From positions 10,629,501 through 10,693,500 of the forward strand of contig NZ_AP028461.1 of the NCBI RefSeq assembly GCF_033097365.1: 64,000 nt of DNA. The letters are read 5' to 3'. Every line of letters starts with the position of its first letter. Position 1 is the stretch's first letter. The notes under the pieces are model-generated. The model had not been told where the DNA came from. It saw nothing but the letters and a program-made list of their open reading frames with translations, and made no database searches. This DNA comes from Actinoplanes sichuanensis (lineage in GTDB: Bacteria > Actinomycetota > Actinomycetes > Mycobacteriales > Micromonosporaceae). Positions 9,154 to 19,061 of the stretch are shown here, piece by piece. The position numbers and the translations under genes were made by a program.

Positions 9154-11001
9154 TCACTCCGGGACGCGCCGGTAAGCGCCGTCGCTGGCCGCGGTGGCCA
9201 TCGACGCGTAGGCGCGCAGCGCCGCCGAAACCGGACGCTGCCGGTCGACCGGCGTATACGGCTTCGGCCGCCGTTCCTGCTCGTGCCGGCGCTGGGCCAG
9301 CACGTCGTCGTGGACGTTGAGCGTGATCGACCGGCCCGGGATGTCGATGGTGATCTCGTCACCGGTCTCCACCAGGGCGATCAGCCCACCTCCGGCCGCC
9401 TCGGGGGAGACATGTCCGATCGACAGCCCGGAGGTGCCGCCGGAGAAGCGCCCGTCGGTGATCAGCGCGCAGGCCTTGCCCAGACCCCGGCCCTTGAGGA
9501 AGGACGTGGGGTAGAGCATCTCCTGCATGCCCGGCCCGCCGCGCGGGCCCTCATACCGGATGATCACCACGTCTCCCTCGACGACCTCCTTGCCGAGGAT
9601 GCCGGTCACCGCGTCGTCCTGCGACTCGTAGACGCGGGCCGGCCCGGTGAACTTCCAGATCGACTCGTCGACCCCGGCGGTCTTGACGACGCAGCCGTCC
9701 GGGGCGAGGTTGCCGAAGAGGATCGCCAGGCCACCATCGACGGTGTACGCGTGCTCGACCGACCGGATGCAGCCCTCGACCGCGTCGGTGTCGAGTTTCG
9801 CCCACCGGTTCTCGGTGCTGAACGGCTCGGTGGTGCGGACGCCACCGGGGGCGGCGTGGAACAGCTCAAGAGCCTCAGGTGCCGGTGCGGAACCGCGGAT
9901 GTCCCACTTGTCGAGCCAGGAGGTCAGGTCGGGGGAGTGCACCGCGCGGACGTTCGTCTTGAGGACACCGCCCCGGTTCAGCTCACCGAGCAGCGCCGGA
10001 ATGCCACCGGCCCGGTGCACGTCCTCCATGTGGTACTTCGGGCTGTTCGGCGCCACCTTCGACAGGCAGGGCACCCGGCGGGAGATCGCGTCGATGTCGG
10101 AGACGCTGAAGTCGAGCTCGGCCTCCCGGGCCGCGGCCAGCAGGTGCAGGATCGTGTTGGTCGAGCCGCCCATCGCCACGTCCAGGGCGACCGCGTTCTC
10201 GAAGGCGTCCCGGCTGGCGATGGCCCGCGGCAGCACCGACTCGTCGTTGTTCTCGTAATACTCCTTGGCGATCTCCACGATCAGCCGGCCCGCCTCGGTG
10301 AACAGCGCCTTGCGGGACGCGTGCGTGGCGAGCGTCGAGCCGTTGCCGGGCAGCGACAGGCCGATCGCCTCGGTCAGGCAGTTCATCGAGTTGGCGGTGA
10401 ACATGCCGGAGCACGAGCCGCAGGTCGGGCAGGCGGACCGCTCGATGGTGTCCAGCTGGGCGTCGGTCACCTTGTCGTTGGCGGCGGCGCTCATCGCGTC
10501 GACCAGGTCGAGCTTCTCGTGGACGATGCCCTCGATGGCGATCGTCTTGCCGGCCTCCATCGGGCCGCCGGAGACGAACACCGTCGGGATGTCGAGCCGC
10601 AGCGCGGCCAGCAGCATGCCCGGGGTGATCTTGTCGCAGTTGGAGATGCAGACCAGCGCGTCCGCGCAGTGGGCGTTCACCATGTACTCGACCGCGTCGG
10701 CGATCAGCTCACGGCTGGGCAGGGAGTAGAGCATGCCGCCGTGGCCCATCGCGATGCCGTCGTCGACGGCGATCGTGTTGAACTCGCGGCCGACACCACC
10801 GGCCTCGGCGATCGACTCGGCGACGAGGCCGCCGAGATCCTTGAGATGCACATGCCCGGGTACGAACTGGGTGTAACTGTTGGCGATGGCGACGATCGGC
10901 TTGCCGAAGTCGTCGTCGGTCATGCCGGTGGCGCGCCACAGGGCGCGGGCACCGGCCATCGTCCGACCGTGGGTCGAGGTCCGGGAGCGCAGCTCAGGCA
11001 T
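9154..11001 (-). CDS. ilvD: dihydroxy-acid dehydratase
   Basis: Dehydrates 2,3-dihydroxy-isovalerate and its methylvalerate homologue to the 2-oxo acids, the third common step of Val/Ile (and Leu) synthesis. The 615-residue length equals the usual IlvD. Fe-S and family motifs are visible: [12 protein letters not shown] and [11 protein letters not shown]. The start at [12 protein letters not shown] is chosen because it aligns with the family N-terminus; upstream in-frame sequence is low-complexity. It is divergent from the GGDEF/EAL gene across about 120 bp and lies 2.6 kb from ilvBNC, so Val/Ile pathway genes are grouped but on opposite strands. Confidence 0.96.
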   Translation of the reverse strand: MPELRSRTSTHGRTMAGARALWRATGMTDDDFGKPIVAIANSYTQFVPGHVHLKDLGGLVAESIAEAGGVGREFNTIAVDDGIAMGHGGMLYSLPSRELIADAVEYMVNAHCADALVCISNCDKITPGMLLAALRLDIPTVFVSGGPMEAGKTIAIEGIVHEKLDLVDAMSAAANDKVTDAQLDTIERSACPTCGSCSGMFTANSMNCLTEAIGLSLPGNGSTLATHASRKALFTEAGRLIVEIAKEYYENNDESVLPRAIASRDAFENAVALDVAMGGSTNTILHLLAAAREAELDFSVSDIDAISRRVPCLSKVAPNSPKYHMEDVHRAGGIPALLGELNRGGVLKTNVRAVHSPDLTSWLDKWDIRGSAPAPEALELFHAAPGGVRTTEPFSTENRWAKLDTDAVEGCIRSVEHAYTVDGGLAILFGNLAPDGCVVKTAGVDESIWKFTGPARVYESQDDAVTGILGKEVVEGDVVIIRYEGPRGGPGMQEMLYPTSFLKGRGLGKACALITDGRFSGGTSGLSIGHVSPEAAGGGLIALVETGDEITIDIPGRSITLNVHDDVLAQRRHEQERRPKPYTPVDRQRPVSAALRAYASMATAASDGAYRRVPE

Positions 11002-11121
11002 GCCCCCCATAGTGCCACCGTCCGGGCCGTGGACCGTGCCGGACGTCCACAGCGCGGGACGCCGGGGGTGTCGCAATCCGAGAAGATCCGGCACAGTGTG
11101 TCCGTGCACTCACCGTCCGGT

Positions 11122-13461
11122 ATGGAGCTGGCGGGCCTCGCGGGCCTGCTCGCCGCCGTCCCGGCGGTCGCCTACCTGGGCCGGTCCGGCCGCCGGCACA
11201 CCGGCGCGGCCCGGCGTGCCCATCTTCTCCTGGCGGCCGGCGGTGCGGTGGCGACCGGGGCCGCCCTGGCCGGCCTGGTCACGGCCCTGCTCGGCGGGCA
11301 GCACAGCGATCCCGGTCACAGCCGCGCGCTGGCCACCGCGGTCGCGATCGGCATGGGGCTGGGCACGCTGACCCTGCTGGCCGGCACGGTGGCGCTGCCC
11401 GGTTCGGCCCGCAGCCCGGCCGCCGCGATCCGGCACGTGCTGGACGGGCTGGTCATCGCGGCCGCGATCTGGTTCGTCGGGTGGGTGCTGGTCAGTGAGC
11501 CGACCCGGATCCTGGGTGACGCCACTCCCAACAAGTGCCTGGCCATCCTGCTGCCGGCGGTGCTGCTGGTGCTCGGGCTGGGCCTCACCGCGGTGCTCGC
11601 GCTGCACGCCCACCGGCCGCGGCGGCACACCGTCCGGGTGGCGGCCGGGGTCACCGTGGTGGCCGCCGCCGCGAACGTGCTGGCCATCGGCATCTGCCGG
11701 GACCACGACGGATACACGCTGGTCAGCGGCCTGCTGCTGACGGCCGGGCTGGCGCATGTGGCGTGGGCGGTGCGGGCCGCCGACCGGCCGGTCGAGGTGT
11801 CCGGGGACGTGCTGGAGCGCGGTGCGGCGTACGCGGTCGTCCCGATGGTCGCCATGGTCGGCGCGCTCGGTTACCACCTGGCCCGGGGTGGCGTGATGGA
11901 CGTGTTCGGTTATCTCGGCGCCACGGTCGAGGGCCTGGCCCTGGTGTCCCGGCAGTACCTGGCGCTCGACGACGTGCGGCGGTACACGCTGCGACTGCGG
12001 CAGAGCGAGGCGCACTTCCGGGAGTTGGCCCACACGGACCCGCTGACCGGGCTGGCCAACCGGCGCGGACTGCAGCGGGCGCTGCGCTCGGCCGGGGAGC
12101 GGGGCGCCCTGATCGGTATCGACATGGACGGCTTCAAGACCGTCAACGATCTGCGCGGCCACGACGTCGGGGACCGGGTGCTGGCCGAGGTGGGTGCCCG
12201 GCTGCGGCGCAACCTGCTGGCCGGGGATGTGGCGGCCCGGCTCGGCGGCGACGAGTTCGCGGTGCTGATGCACGGCGACGCGGACGAGGCGGCGCTCGCC
12301 GCCCATCGGCTGCTCGCGGTGCTGGGGGAGCCGTACGAGGTCGACGGGGGTTCGATCTTCCTGTCCGCGAGCCTGGGCGTGGCCGCGACCGGCGAGCTGC
12401 TGCACGACGCGGACCTGGCCCTGCGTTACGCCAAACAGCGCGGCAAGAACCGGGTCGAGCGATACCAGCAGGGGTACGACGAACTGCTGCGCCGCCGCGG
12501 CACGCTGACCGGTGAACTGCGCCACGCCATCGACCGTGACCAGCTGCATCTGGTGTTCCAGCCGGTGGTGGCGCTGCCGTCGATGCGCCCGGTCGGTGCC
12601 GAGGCGCTGCTCCGCTGGACCCATCCGGAGCTGGGCCGGGTCGCCCCGGTCGAGTTCATTCCGGTCGCCGAGGAGTCCGGCCTGATCAACCGGATCGGCG
12701 CGTGGGTGCTGGAGCAGTCGGTCAAGCAGCTCGCCGAGTGGCGGGCCAAGGGCCATGACGTCTGGTTGTCGGTGAACCTGTCACCGAAGGAACTGCACAA
12801 CTCCGACTACGCCGCGCAGGTCGCCGACGTGCTGGCCGAGTACGGTGTACCCCCGCAGCGTCTCGTCCTGGAGGTGACCGAGCACGCCGTCGCCACCGAC
12901 ATGGAGGAGCTGGTCCGGCGGCTCGCCGAGCTGCGCGAGACCGGGGTCCGGATCGCGCTGGACGACTTCGGTGCCGGCTATTCGTCGCTGACCCAGCTGC
13001 GGACGCTGCCGGTGGACATCCTGAAGATCGATCACGCGCTGGTGGCCGAGCCCGAGTCCCGGACCGGTACGGCGGCGCCGCTGGTCGACGTGGTGGTCCG
13101 GCTCGGGCACCGGCTCGGCCTGGAGGTGCTGGCCGAGGGGATCGGCACCCCGGCGCAGCGGGAGATCGTCGAGGAGGCGGGCTGCCGGCTGGGCCAGGGG
13201 TCGCTGTTCGGCTGGGGTGTGCCGGCCGAGCACTTCGAGTCCCGGCTGCTGTCGCTGCGCTCGCCGGCCCCGCGTCCGGCGCCCGCGCCGAGGTCGTCAC
13301 CGCCGCAGAACGACGCACCGGCGCGTAGTCAGGTGGTGCAGCTCGGACCGGGAATGCGGCAGGTCAGAGCGTTGCTGCCGAGCGATCCGGGATTCGCCGC
13401 GGCCACGAGTGATCAAAATGTGGGATCAGTTGACTCAGGCCGTGAGATGGGGCAAGGTTAG
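11122..13461 (+). CDS. membrane GGDEF-EAL cyclic-di-GMP turnover protein
   Basis: About eight hydrophobic helices occupy residues 1-280, then a GGDEF domain (intact RLGGDEF, about residue 375) and an EAL domain (EALLRW, NLSPKEL, EVTEHA, DDFGAGYSSL, KIDHALV, LAEGIG), so both diguanylate cyclase and phosphodiesterase signatures look catalytically complete. The product-inhibition I-site RxxD before GGDEF is not kept (LAGD at that place). About 60 disordered residues follow the EAL domain. The start is uncertain: ATG 11122 is used, but GTG at 11104 or 11098 is in frame. The 3' end overlaps the probable promoter of the ilvB leader. Confidence 0.92.
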   Translation: MELAGLAGLLAAVPAVAYLGRSGRRHTGAARRAHLLLAAGGAVATGAALAGLVTALLGGQHSDPGHSRALATAVAIGMGLGTLTLLAGTVALPGSARSPAAAIRHVLDGLVIAAAIWFVGWVLVSEPTRILGDATPNKCLAILLPAVLLVLGLGLTAVLALHAHRPRRHTVRVAAGVTVVAAAANVLAIGICRDHDGYTLVSGLLLTAGLAHVAWAVRAADRPVEVSGDVLERGAAYAVVPMVAMVGALGYHLARGGVMDVFGYLGATVEGLALVSRQYLALDDVRRYTLRLRQSEAHFRELAHTDPLTGLANRRGLQRALRSAGERGALIGIDMDGFKTVNDLRGHDVGDRVLAEVGARLRRNLLAGDVAARLGGDEFAVLMHGDADEAALAAHRLLAVLGEPYEVDGGSIFLSASLGVAATGELLHDADLALRYAKQRGKNRVERYQQGYDELLRRRGTLTGELRHAIDRDQLHLVFQPVVALPSMRPVGAEALLRWTHPELGRVAPVEFIPVAEESGLINRIGAWVLEQSVKQLAEWRAKGHDVWLSVNLSPKELHNSDYAAQVADVLAEYGVPPQRLVLEVTEHAVATDMEELVRRLAELRETGVRIALDDFGAGYSSLTQLRTLPVDILKIDHALVAEPESRTGTAAPLVDVVVRLGHRLGLEVLAEGIGTPAQREIVEEAGCRLGQGSLFGWGVPAEHFESRLLSLRSPAPRPAPAPRSSPPQNDAPARSQVVQLGPGMRQVRALLPSDPGFAAATSDQNVGSVDSGREMGQG
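13430..13458 (+). promoter_or_regulatory. possible promoter of the ilvBNC leader
   Basis: TTGACT at 13430-13435 is spaced 17 bases from CAAGGT at 13453-13458. Transcription would start almost on the leader ATG at 13466, so the leader peptide may be leaderless. It lies within the 3' end of the upstream coding region. Inferred from sequence only. Confidence 0.4.
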
Positions 13462-13465
13462 GCGC

Positions 13466-13495
13466 ATGTGCTTCGCGTCCCGAGTACTTATCTGA
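13466..13495 (+). CDS. ilvBNC attenuator leader peptide MCFASRVLI
   Basis: A nine-codon reading frame whose last three sense codons are GTA-CTT-ATC (Val-Leu-Ile), all end products of the downstream pathway, directly before TGA. It is followed by a 9-bp stem and then an intrinsic terminator ahead of ilvB. This is the layout of a ribosome-mediated attenuator, in which scarcity of a BCAA-tRNA stalls the ribosome and prevents termination. The peptide itself has no expected function. Confidence 0.75.
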   Translation: MCFASRVLI

Positions 13496-13536
13496 GCGCA
13501 CTGTCCTCCCGGAGACTTCCCGGAGACCAGTGCGCT
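13495..13536 (+). promoter_or_regulatory. ilvB attenuator upstream stem
   Basis: AGCGCACTG (13495-13503) pairs perfectly with CAGTGCGCT (13528-13536). The 5' arm starts at the leader stop codon, so a ribosome stalled on the Val-Leu-Ile codons would cover it and free the 3' arm. The exact antiterminator pairing could not be fixed by eye. Confidence 0.6.
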
Positions 13537-13537
13537 A

Positions 13538-13570
13538 GGTCCCGTGCATACCTGCACGAGGGCCTTTTTT
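13538..13570 (+). terminator. ilvB attenuator terminator
   Basis: GGTCCCGTGCA pairs with TGCACGAGGGCC (one bulged A, one G-U) and is followed by six T residues. It lies 46 bases ahead of the ilvB start. Confidence 0.8.
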
Positions 13571-13615
13571 GTTGCTCAAGTACCGGGACCGCTTACCGAA
13601 AAGGTCTGACTTGCC

Positions 13616-15445
13616 ATGACGAGACCCACTCCTGAATCCCTCGCACACCGAGCCACTCCGGCCACCGTCGCGGCGGCCGTGAACACCGCTCCCGCCACCG
13701 TGGCCCCGGTAGCCACCACCGGTGCCGGCGCGCTCGTCCGGTCGCTCGAGGCGCTCGGGGTCGAGGTCGCGTTCGGCATTCCGGGCGGCGCGATCCTGCC
13801 GGCGTACGACCCGCTGTTCGACTCGAAGGTGCGGCACATCCTGGTGCGCCACGAGCAGGGCGCCGGGCACGCGGCCACCGGCTACGCGCAGGCCACCGGC
13901 AAGGTCGGGGTCTGCATCGCGACCAGCGGGCCGGGCGCCACCAACCTGGTCACGCCGATCGCCGACGCGTACATGGACTCGGTCCCGATCGTCGCGATCA
14001 CCGGGCAGGTCGGCCGGCCGTACATCGGCACGGACGCCTTCCAGGAGGCCGACATCCAGGGCATCACCCTGCCGATCACCAAGCACAACTTCCTGGTGCA
14101 GAACGCCGAGGAACTGCCCCGCATCCTGGCCGAGGCGTTCCACCTGGCGCTCACCGGTCGCCCCGGCCCGGTCCTGGTGGACATCCCGAAGGACGTGCTC
14201 CAGTCGCAGACCACCTTCCAGTGGCCGCCGACGCTGGACCTGCCGGGCTACCGCCCGACGCTGCACCCGCACGGCAAGCAGATCCGCGAGGCGGCCCGGC
14301 TGATCGCCGCGGCCAAACGCCCGGTGCTGTACGTGGGCGGCGGCGTCCACAAGGCCGGTGCGACCGACGGGCTGCGCAAGCTGGCCGAGCTCACCGGCAT
14401 CCCGGTGGTCACCACGCTGATGGGCCTCGGCGCGTTCCCCGACTCACACCCGCAGCACCTGGGCATGCCCGGCATGCACGGCACGGTCCCGGCCGTCTAC
14501 GCGCTGCAGAAGTCGGACCTGCTGGTCACCCTGGGCGCCCGTTTCGACGACCGGGTGACCGGCCGGCTCGACTCGTTCGCGCCCGACGCCAAGGTGGTGC
14601 ACGCCGACATCGACCCGGCCGAGATCGGCAAGAACCGGCACGCCGACGTCCCGATCGTGGGCGACGCCCGGCACGTGATCGACGAGCTGATCGCGGCGGT
14701 CTCCTCGTCCGCGGGCGGCACCGAGCAGTACGCCGCCTGGTGGGCCACGCTGAACGACATCCGCGAGCGCTACCCGCTCGGCTACGACGAGCCGACCGAC
14801 GGCACGCTGGCCCCGCAGTACGTGATCGAGCGGATCGGCGAGATCGTCGGTCCGGACGCGATCTACTGCGCCGGCGTCGGGCAGCACCAGATGTGGGCGT
14901 CCCAGTTCATCAAGTACGAGAAGCCGGGCACCTGGCTCAACTCGGGCGGCGCCGGAACGATGGGCTACGCGGTTCCGGCCGCGATGGGCGCCAAGGTCGC
15001 GCAGCCGGACACCACGGTGTGGGCGATCGACGGCGACGGCTGCTTCCAGATGACCAACCAGGAGCTGGCCACCTGCGCCCTGGAGGGCATCCCGATCAAG
15101 GTCGCCGTGATCAACAACGGCAACCTGGGCATGGTCCGGCAGTGGCAGACCCTGTTCTACGACGGCCGCTACTCCAACACCGAGCTGGGCACCCACAAGC
15201 ACCGGATCCCGGACTTCGTGAAGCTGGCCGAGGCGCTCGGCTGCATCGGCCTGCGGTGCGAGTCGAAGGACGACGTCGACAAGGTGATCAAGCAGGCCAT
15301 GGAGATCAACGACGCCCCGGTGGTCATCGACTTCACGGTCGGCAAGGACGCCATGGTGTGGCCGATGGTCCCGGCCGGCACCAGCAACGACGAGATCATG
15401 TTCGCCCGGGACGTGCGCCCGACGTTCGAAGAGGACGACCTGTGA
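13616..15445 (+). CDS. ilvB: acetolactate synthase, large (catalytic) subunit
   Basis: A ThDP-dependent enzyme that condenses pyruvate with pyruvate or 2-oxobutyrate, the first common step of Val/Leu/Ile synthesis. The 609-residue protein shows the ThDP-activating Glu in [12 protein letters not shown], the FAD-binding central domain, and the ThDP/Mg motif from GDGCFQM to INNGNLGM. About 40 N-terminal residues are a low-complexity Ala/Thr/Pro extension not needed for catalysis in the family. The stop overlaps ilvN (GTGA), so the subunits are co-translated. Expression is expected to be set by the BCAA attenuator just upstream. Confidence 0.97.
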   Translation: MTRPTPESLAHRATPATVAAAVNTAPATVAPVATTGAGALVRSLEALGVEVAFGIPGGAILPAYDPLFDSKVRHILVRHEQGAGHAATGYAQATGKVGVCIATSGPGATNLVTPIADAYMDSVPIVAITGQVGRPYIGTDAFQEADIQGITLPITKHNFLVQNAEELPRILAEAFHLALTGRPGPVLVDIPKDVLQSQTTFQWPPTLDLPGYRPTLHPHGKQIREAARLIAAAKRPVLYVGGGVHKAGATDGLRKLAELTGIPVVTTLMGLGAFPDSHPQHLGMPGMHGTVPAVYALQKSDLLVTLGARFDDRVTGRLDSFAPDAKVVHADIDPAEIGKNRHADVPIVGDARHVIDELIAAVSSSAGGTEQYAAWWATLNDIRERYPLGYDEPTDGTLAPQYVIERIGEIVGPDAIYCAGVGQHQMWASQFIKYEKPGTWLNSGGAGTMGYAVPAAMGAKVAQPDTTVWAIDGDGCFQMTNQELATCALEGIPIKVAVINNGNLGMVRQWQTLFYDGRYSNTELGTHKHRIPDFVKLAEALGCIGLRCESKDDVDKVIKQAMEINDAPVVIDFTVGKDAMVWPMVPAGTSNDEIMFARDVRPTFEEDDL

Positions 15446-15960
15446 CCAACAAACACACACTCTCGGTGCTGGTCGAGAACAAGCCCGGTGTGCTCGCCCG
15501 GGTGAGCGGGCTGTTCTCCCGGCGCAGCTTCAACATCGACTCCCTGGCGGTCGGCGAGACGGAGAACCCGGACGTCAGCCGCATCACGATCGTGGTCAAC
15601 GCGGACTCGTCTCCGTTGGAGCAGGTCACCAAACAGCTCAACAAGCTGGTCAACGTCCTGAAGATCGTGGAGCTGGACCCGGCCCAGTCGGTCCAGCGCG
15701 AGCTCCTGCTGGTCAAGGTGCGTGCCGATCGGGCGCAGCGCGGCCAGGTGCTCGAGACCGTCGAGCTGTTCCGGGCGCGAGTGATCGACGTCGCTCCGGA
15801 CACCCTGACGATCGAGGCCACCGGTAATCCCGACAAACTGGATGCGTTGCTGCGCGACCTCGAGCCGTACGGCATCAAGGAGATGGTCCAGTCGGGCCTC
15901 GTGGCCATCGGCCGCGGGTCTCGGTCCATCACCACGGGCCCGGCGCTCCGCGCCGCCTGA
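15442..15960 (+). CDS. ilvN: acetolactate synthase, small (regulatory) subunit
   Basis: A 172-residue regulatory subunit that activates IlvB and confers valine feedback inhibition. The N-terminal ACT domain (about residues 4-80, starting [19 protein letters not shown]) and the C-terminal IlvN domain are present at normal length. The GTG start overlaps the ilvB stop by four bases, which fixes the start and indicates coupling. ilvC follows after 33 bases. Confidence 0.96.
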   Translation: MTNKHTLSVLVENKPGVLARVSGLFSRRSFNIDSLAVGETENPDVSRITIVVNADSSPLEQVTKQLNKLVNVLKIVELDPAQSVQRELLLVKVRADRAQRGQVLETVELFRARVIDVAPDTLTIEATGNPDKLDALLRDLEPYGIKEMVQSGLVAIGRGSRSITTGPALRAA

Positions 15961-17007
<1,047 letters not shown>

Positions 17008-17037
17008 TCTAGAGAAACGCCTCTAATATCGAGGTTC

Positions 17038-18606
17038 ATGAGTCCAGTAGTGCTCGTCACCGAGGAACTGGCAGCGGCCGCACTCGACGTGTTGGCCGAG
17101 GACTTCGAGATCAGAGAGATCGACGGCACGAATCGGGCAGCGCTCCTCGGGGCGCTGCCCGATTCGCATGCGGTGATCATTCGCAGCGCGACGACCATCG
17201 ACGCCGAGGCGCTGTCCGTGGCGGACCGTCTCAAGGTCGTGGCCCGCGCCGGCGTCGGCCTCGACAACGTCGACATCCCGGCCGCCACGGCCCGCGGTGT
17301 GCTCGTCGTCAACGCGCCCACCAGCAACATCGTGTCGGCTGCGGAACAGGCGGTGGCACTGCTGCTGGCGGTGGCCCGGCACACCGCGGCGGCGAGCGCC
17401 GCGCTCAAGGCGGGCGCCTGGCGACGCTCGGCGTACACCGGGGTCGAGGTGCACGGCAAAACCGTCGGGGTGGTCGGCCTGGGACGGATCGGCGTCCTGT
17501 TCGCGCAGCGCATGGCGGCTTTCGGGGTACGGCTGATCGCGTACGACCCGTACGTGCAGCCGGCCCGCGCGGCCCAACTGGGCGTGCACCTGGCCGGCCT
17601 CGACGAGCTTCTGCGCGAGAGCGACTTCATCTCGGTGCACCTTCCCCGTACCCCCGAGACCGTGGGTTTGATCGGAGAGAAGGAACTGAACCTGGTCAAG
17701 CCGGGGGTGCGCATCGTCAACGCGGCCCGGGGTGGGCTGGTCGACGAACGCGCGCTCGCCGAGGCACTGGCCGACGGGCGGGTGGCCGGTGCCGGACTCG
17801 ATGTGTTCGAGACCGAACCGCTCACGTCCTCGCCGCTGTTCGCCCTGGACAACGTGGTGGTGACGCCGCACCTGGGTGCGTCCACGGTGGAGGCTCAGGA
17901 CAAGGCCGGCCTGGCGGTGGCCCGCAGTGTGCGGCTGGCCCTACGCGGCGAGTTCGTGCCGGACGCGGTGAACGTGCGGGCCGGCGGCCCGCTCGACGAG
18001 GACGTGCGGCCGCTGCTGCCGCTGGCCGAGAAACTAGGCCGGGTCCTCACCGCGGTGGCCGGGCATCTGCCCGAGCGGGTGACCGTCGAGGTGCACGGCA
18101 CCGCCGCCGGCCACGACGTCTCGGTTCTGGAGTTGGCCGTCCTGAAGGGACTGTTCGCCCCGGTGGTGAGCGAGCCGGTGACGTACGTGAACGCGTCCCG
18201 CCTGGCCGCCGAGCGTGGGGTCACAGTGCAGATGTCGGCCGTCGAGGAGTCCGGTGACCTGCTCCGGGTCCGTGGCGCTCTGCCCGACGGCCGGGCGGTG
18301 AGTGTCGCCGGGCGAGATGCCGCCAAGCTCGTCGAACTGGACGACTTCGACCTGGATCTGACCCCGGACGGAGTGCTGCTGTTCCTGCGGTACACCGATC
18401 GCCCGGGCGTGGTCGGCCGGATCGGCACCATGCTCGGCGAGGTCGGCGTGAACATCGCCGCCATGCAGGTCGCCCGCCGGGCCGCCGGTGGCGAGGCGCT
18501 GATGACCCTGACCGTGGACTCGCCTGTCGAACCGGACCTGCTGGCCCGGGTGGCCGCCGGGATCGGCTCGTCCCGCGCCGCCCTGGTCGATCTGCGAGCC
18601 GACTAG
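17038..18606 (+). CDS. serA: D-3-phosphoglycerate dehydrogenase, long (ACT-domain) form
   Basis: First committed enzyme of serine synthesis. The 522-residue protein has the D-isomer hydroxyacid dehydrogenase core with NAD motif GVVGLGRIG (about residue 141) and NAARGGLVDE, an intervening allosteric substrate-binding domain (about 315-450), and a C-terminal ACT domain (LFLRYTDRPGVVGRIG onward) that binds serine in the family. It continues the ilvBNC cluster with 30 bases spacing, an order also found in mycobacteria. The stop overlaps the convergent gene by four bases. Confidence 0.95.
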   Translation: MSPVVLVTEELAAAALDVLAEDFEIREIDGTNRAALLGALPDSHAVIIRSATTIDAEALSVADRLKVVARAGVGLDNVDIPAATARGVLVVNAPTSNIVSAAEQAVALLLAVARHTAAASAALKAGAWRRSAYTGVEVHGKTVGVVGLGRIGVLFAQRMAAFGVRLIAYDPYVQPARAAQLGVHLAGLDELLRESDFISVHLPRTPETVGLIGEKELNLVKPGVRIVNAARGGLVDERALAEALADGRVAGAGLDVFETEPLTSSPLFALDNVVVTPHLGASTVEAQDKAGLAVARSVRLALRGEFVPDAVNVRAGGPLDEDVRPLLPLAEKLGRVLTAVAGHLPERVTVEVHGTAAGHDVSVLELAVLKGLFAPVVSEPVTYVNASRLAAERGVTVQMSAVEESGDLLRVRGALPDGRAVSVAGRDAAKLVELDDFDLDLTPDGVLLFLRYTDRPGVVGRIGTMLGEVGVNIAAMQVARRAAGGEALMTLTVDSPVEPDLLARVAAGIGSSRAALVDLRAD

Positions 18607-18953
18607 TACGCCCGGTATACCGAGCCGTCCTGCAGGTCGAGCAGGTCGAGATGGAACTGCGCGGCGTACTTCTCGATCATCTCGAGCACCACGTCGGCGC
18701 AGTTCTCGTCGAGTCGCATGTGGATGTGGTCGGCCTCGGCGTGCAGCGGAGCACTGGCCCATGGCGACCCGGGCTCCGCAGCACGTGGCCCGCGGTCCGG
18801 GTAGTGGCTGGTCACGGCGTCGTAGAAGGCGACGACGCGGGGGTCGGCGGCGCGCTGTGGATGATCACCGCGGAAGCAGCGCGCGTTCGCGGCCCGGACC
18901 GCGTCCTGATCCGCCGTCCGGTCCATGGCCCACACCACAAGGTCGAAACTCAC
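18603..18953 (-). CDS. small actinobacterial protein of unknown function
   Basis: 116 residues from a GTG start (MSFDLVVWAMDR). It resembles a loose group of small actinobacterial cytosolic proteins that begin MSxDLxVW, none characterised as far as I know. A central HAEADHIHMRLDE is His/Asp/Glu-rich. No signal peptide or membrane segment. It lies at the left border of the ALF/toxin island and is downstream of the minus-strand ALF genes, separated by a terminator. An orphan immunity role is possible but unsupported. Confidence 0.6.
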   Translation of the reverse strand: MSFDLVVWAMDRTADQDAVRAANARCFRGDHPQRAADPRVVAFYDAVTSHYPDRGPRAAEPGSPWASAPLHAEADHIHMRLDENCADVVLEMIEKYAAQFHLDLLDLQDGSVYRAY

Positions 18954-19017
18954 CGGCGCATGGTGCCATCACCGGTGCCCTGCGTCATCAACCGGCCGTC
19001 CGACACGCGGATACGAC

Positions 19018-19056
19018 AATGCCGGTGGGCGGCATGCTCGCCACCCACCGGCATTC
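19018..19056 (-). terminator. terminator of the minus-strand ALF gene array
   Basis: AATGCCGGTGGG pairs perfectly with CCCACCGGCATT, and the inner bases extend the stem. It lies 6 bases past the stop of the last ALF gene. Confidence 0.7.
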
Positions 19057-19061
19057 ATCGA

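Noticed and set aside
9283..11121. N-terminal extension of the GGDEF/EAL frame across ilvD
   Set aside because: The extension is antisense to a well-conserved ilvD; membrane helices begin only near 11122.
13466..13616. T-box or riboswitch upstream of ilvB
   Set aside because: No T-box bulge sequence or specifier loop seen; the leader peptide and terminator explain the region.
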